The notes under the pieces: generated by a model | Seen by the model: only the letters and a program-made list of their open reading frames with translations | Database searches by the model: none | What the model was told of the DNA's origin: nothing | NCBI RefSeq assembly: GCF_011299595.1 | Contig: NZ_CP049867.1 | Location: 2,108,001 to 2,172,000 of the forward strand | DNA length: 64,000 bases | Origin: Nocardioides sp. HDW12B | Lineage (GTDB): Bacteria > Actinomycetota > Actinomycetes > Propionibacteriales > Nocardioidaceae | Direction: 5' to 3' | Part shown: one piece after another, positions 62,225-64,000 of the stretch | Numbering within the stretch: position 1 is the first letter of the stretch | How the letters are laid out: each line of letters begins with the position of its first letter | Translations under genes and position numbers: made by a program

Positions 62225-62298
62225 GACCGCGCCTGGGGGCGCAGACGGTCCGACAGGACAGGACCGCGCCTGGGGGCGCAGACGGTCCGACAGGACAG
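62225..62298. repeat. 37-bp perfect tandem duplication
   Basis: Two identical 37-nt copies (62225-62261 and 62262-62298), each beginning GACCGCGCCTGGGGGCGC and containing the small hairpin GCGCC-TGGG-GGCGC. It lies between the convergent ssgB-like and pabC-like genes and probably works as a doubled terminator. Confidence 0.9.
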
Positions 62299-62323
62299 GG
62301 TTGCGACCTCGGCGACCCGCGAC

Positions 62324-63145
62324 CTACGGGTCGAGGTCGGCTGCTTCACGGGCTGCCCACGTCGCCGCTGCTGCGGCGGTGACCGGGCCGGGCGTCTCGA
62401 GCTCCCGTCCGTCGCACCAGGCGACGGCCTGGACGTCGCGCGTCGTGGAGGCCAGGAAGATCTCGTCGGCGCGCGCCAGCACGCCGACCGGCTCGTCGAC
62501 CTCGACGACGTCGCACCACTCGACCAGCAGCGCCCGGGTGATGCCGGCGAGGCAGCCCGACTGCAGCGTCGGCGTCCGCAGCTGGCCGTCGACGACGTAG
62601 AAGACGTTGGACCCGGTGCCCTCGCACAGGTCGCCCTTGGTGTTGGCGAACACCGCCTCCCCCGCCCCCACCGTCGCCGCGTGCGCCAGCGCGACCACGT
62701 TCTCGGCGTACGACGTGGTCTTGAGCCCGGCGACCGCCCCGCGCTCGCTGCGCGGCCACGGGACGACCGTGACCCGTGCCGGTCCCTCCCAGGCCTGCAG
62801 GGGTGCGGCGACGACGACCAGGGTGGGCTCGGCGTCACCGCGCCCGGAGCCGAGCGGCGCCGGGCCGCCGGTGTAGGTGACGCGCAGCCGTCCCAGCGGC
62901 AGGTGCTCGGCGGCGAGCACCTCCTCGACGCCGGCCCGCACCCGCTCGAGGTCGGGCTCGGGCAGCCCGAGGCCGCGCGCGGAGGCCGTCAGCCGGTCGA
63001 GGTGGCGCGTCAGCGCGAAGGGCCGGCCCTCGACGATCTTGACGGCCTCGAAGACGCCGTCACCCACGGTGAACCCGTGGTCGGTGACCGGCAGGGCCGG
63101 TGCCGTCGGGTCCTCGAGCAGCTGTCCGTTCACCCACGCCTGCAT
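62324..63145 (-). CDS. Aminotransferase class IV, aminodeoxychorismate-lyase-like
   Basis: This 273-aa fold-type IV PLP enzyme has FTVGDGVFEAVKIVEGRPFALTRHLDR near the N-terminus, the TTSYAENVVALAHA segment that carries the PLP region, EGTGSNVFYVVDG and GCLAGITRALLVEW. Length and the LP/TG-rich middle fit 4-amino-4-deoxychorismate lyase (PabC) better than branched-chain transaminases, but family members are hard to separate by eye. A -10-like TAGGTT lies 6 nt before the ATG, so the mRNA may be leaderless. It is a second class IV enzyme in the window besides the one at the left edge. Confidence 0.8.
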   Translation of the reverse strand: MQAWVNGQLLEDPTAPALPVTDHGFTVGDGVFEAVKIVEGRPFALTRHLDRLTASARGLGLPEPDLERVRAGVEEVLAAEHLPLGRLRVTYTGGPAPLGSGRGDAEPTLVVVAAPLQAWEGPARVTVVPWPRSERGAVAGLKTTSYAENVVALAHAATVGAGEAVFANTKGDLCEGTGSNVFYVVDGQLRTPTLQSGCLAGITRALLVEWCDVVEVDEPVGVLARADEIFLASTTRDVQAVAWCDGRELETPGPVTAAAAATWAAREAADLDP

Positions 63146-63151
63146 GGCTCC

Positions 63152-63157
63152 AACCTA
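63152..63157 (-). promoter_or_regulatory. -10 element for leaderless pabC-like mRNA
   Basis: TAGGTT on the minus strand is followed by 6 nt and then the ATG at 63145, as in leaderless actinobacterial genes; there is no Shine-Dalgarno. Confidence 0.48.
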
Positions 63158-63191
63158 GGACACCGGCACGGCCCGCGGGGGCACCCCCGAG

Positions 63192-63220
63192 TTGGTGCTG
63201 ACGGGACTGTCCGCTACAGT
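63192..63220 (+). promoter_or_regulatory. Promoter of the tRNA Gly-Cys-Val operon
   Basis: TTGGTG (63192-63197) and TACAGT (63215-63220) are separated by exactly 17 nt, a good sigma-70-type promoter 43 nt before the first tRNA. Confidence 0.68.
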
Positions 63221-63263
63221 TTCGTCTCGCACGACAGGCCCCGCGAGGGGCCCGGAGTTGCAG

Positions 63264-63336
63264 GCGGACGTAGCTCAGTTGGTAGAGCGCAACCTTGCCA
63301 AGGTTGAGGTCGCGAGTTCGAGCCTCGTCGTCCGCT
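63264..63336 (+). tRNA. tRNA-Gly (anticodon GCC)
   Basis: A 73-nt cloverleaf: acceptor GCGGACG/CGTCCGC, D arm TAGCTCAGTTGGTAGAGC, anticodon stem CAACC/GGTTG with loop TTGCCAA (GCC), and T loop TTCGAGC. Discriminator T; the CCA end is not encoded. First of three co-transcribed tRNAs. Confidence 0.96.
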
Positions 63337-63377
63337 CGGAGAAGGGTCGCAGATCCGGCGTGATCGGCCCCTCCACT

Positions 63378-63448
63378 GGTGGAGTGGCCGAGAGGCGAGG
63401 CAACGGACTGCAAATCCGTCTACACGGGTTCAAATCCCGTCTCCACCT
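63378..63448 (+). tRNA. tRNA-Cys (anticodon GCA)
   Basis: A 71-nt cloverleaf: acceptor GGTGGAG/CTCCACC, anticodon stem ACGGA/TCCGT with loop CTGCAAA (GCA), T loop TTCAAAT, discriminator T. The GCA anticodon with U at position 73 fits cysteine identity. It lies 41 nt after tRNA-Gly. Confidence 0.95.
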
Positions 63449-63458
63449 CGCAGTTCCC

Positions 63459-63530
63459 GGGCGATTGGCGCAGTGGTAGCGCGCTTCCTTGACACGGAAG
63501 AGGTCACTGGTTCAAACCCAGTATCGCCCA
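63459..63530 (+). tRNA. tRNA-Val (anticodon GAC)
   Basis: A 72-nt cloverleaf: acceptor GGGCGAT/ATCGCCC, anticodon stem CTTCC/GGAAG with loop TTGACAC (GAC, reads GUC/GUU), T loop TTCAAAC, discriminator A. Only 5 of 72 positions differ from the tRNA-Val(CAC) at 61118-61189. It lies 10 nt after tRNA-Cys. Confidence 0.96.
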
Positions 63531-63546
63531 CCGAAGTCGCAGGTCA

Positions 63547-63567
63547 GAGGCCCCTCCTGGGGGCCTC
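63547..63567 (+). terminator. Terminator of the tRNA operon
   Basis: GAGGCCCC pairs with GGGGCCTC across a TCCTG loop, followed by TTCCTGGTTT, a partial U-rich tail. It is 16 nt after tRNA-Val(GAC). From here to the next gene (63568-63809) only a small CCTCC/GGAGG hairpin near 63652 was noticed. Confidence 0.72.
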
Positions 63568-63809
63568 TTCCTGGTTTACCGCCGACTCCTCCCCCGGGGC
63601 ACCGACCGGGCTCGCGCCGCACCGCTGAGTCCGGTCATTAGGTGCATGCCTCCCTGAGGAGGATGGTGGAGGGGCACGCAGTGCTCGGGAGACCGGCGTC
63701 GCCGACCGACCAGAGCACGCAGAGCCCTTCTGGAGGGCACCGTCATCACCGGCACCGCGCCTCACCGTCATCCGTCGACCAGCATCCCCGCGCCGGCCCC
63801 GCACGCCCC

Positions 63810-64000
63810 GTGACTCCGGGCGTCGGCTGGGCTGACGAGCTGGACGTGACCGCGTCGACGACGTCGCCGGCTCAGGCACGCGCCTTCGTCGCGTGGTGGA
63901 GCCGCCAGCACGAGCTGCCCGACCTCCTCGACGACCTCCTGCTCGTCGTGAGCGAGCTGGTCACCAACGCCGTCGTCCATGCCCGGTCGCACGTACGGAT
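63810..64000 (+). CDS. Anti-sigma-factor-type ATP-binding protein, 3' end missing
   Basis: The plus-strand frame running to the right edge contains ARAFVAWWSRQHELPDLLDD and then VVSELVTNAVVHARSHVR. The second is the N-box of GHKL/HATPase_c_2 proteins (RsbW-like serine kinases and their single-domain actinobacterial relatives), in which the Asn binds Mg-ATP. These proteins usually control sigma factors or bind anti-sigma antagonists. The start is uncertain: GTG at 63810 and GTG at 63846 are both in frame, and neither has a strong Shine-Dalgarno. The C-terminal part lies outside the window. Confidence 0.7.
   Translation, partial: MTPGVGWADELDVTASTTSPAQARAFVAWWSRQHELPDLLDDLLLVVSELVTNAVVHARSHVR

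Overview
The window is a very GC-rich (roughly 72 %) chromosomal segment of an actinobacterium. It carries the phosphatidylinositol-mannoside genes (CDP-alcohol transferase, PatA-like acyltransferase, PimA-like mannosyltransferase), an SsgA/SsgB-like cell-division protein, DUF6167 and DUF6318 proteins, TANNNT-type leaderless promoters and an actinobacterial LexA box. Together these point to a Nocardioidaceae-like organism; the genus is an inference. Gene order follows, from memory, the Streptomyces coelicolor region running from pyrR/nusB/efp through aro, alaS, hisS, rel, sec, ruv, pdx, pim and thrS to ssgB, so this is mostly ancestral core chromosome rather than a mobile island.

Layout. 1-1640: the end of a class IV aminotransferase overlapped by a sulfotransferase. 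1731-5990 (minus): a secreted metalloprotease and the pyrR-pyrB-pyrC operon, whose leader folds into a PyrR-binding hairpin that covers the pyrR Shine-Dalgarno sequence. 6076-9485: an acetoacetate-decarboxylase-like gene, an odd flavin disulfide reductase, a gene remnant, nusB and efp. 9640-17965: an apparent insertion into the conserved aro-efp order, holding argS, a DJ-1/PfpI protein, a lower-GC secreted pair (DUF6318 lipoprotein and PKD protein), a MoxR-CoxE ATPase/VWA pair, a small zinc ribbon and a LysR regulator. 17962-27978 (minus): aroB-aroK-aroC, a prepilin peptidase, aroE, mltG, ruvX, alaS and two small envelope-type genes. 28070-35645: rarA, then a five-gene peptide ABC transporter on plus. 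35758-39661 (minus): aspS, hisS and a metallo-beta-lactamase-fold hydrolase. 39889-41604: a DUF349 protein. 41962-59179 (minus): rel, apt, secF, secD, yajC, ruvB, ruvA, ruvC, yebC, pdxT, pdxS, pimA, patA, pgsA-type, HIT and thrS. 59392-64000: a sulfatase, four tRNAs, an ssgB-like gene, a pabC-like aminotransferase and the start of an anti-sigma-type ATPase.

Functionally the window joins pyrimidine, shikimate/chorismate, PLP and PIM biosynthesis with five aminoacyl-tRNA synthetases, SecDF-YajC export, RuvABC recombination under a visible SOS box, and (p)ppGpp control.

The most unusual signal is not a protein. Three arrays of one 22-bp tandem repeat lie just after the stop codons of argS, the DUF349 gene and rel, always in the same orientation relative to the upstream gene. 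Each unit has a conserved 17-nt core and a variable 5-nt linker. An 11-bp array after pdxT and a degenerate 20-23-nt array upstream of moxR show a related habit of intergenic repeats with helical-turn periodicity. Other items worth attention are two overlapping long palindromes after the peptide transporter, a REP-like insertion inside pyrC, and a near-identical inverted pair of tRNA-Val genes.
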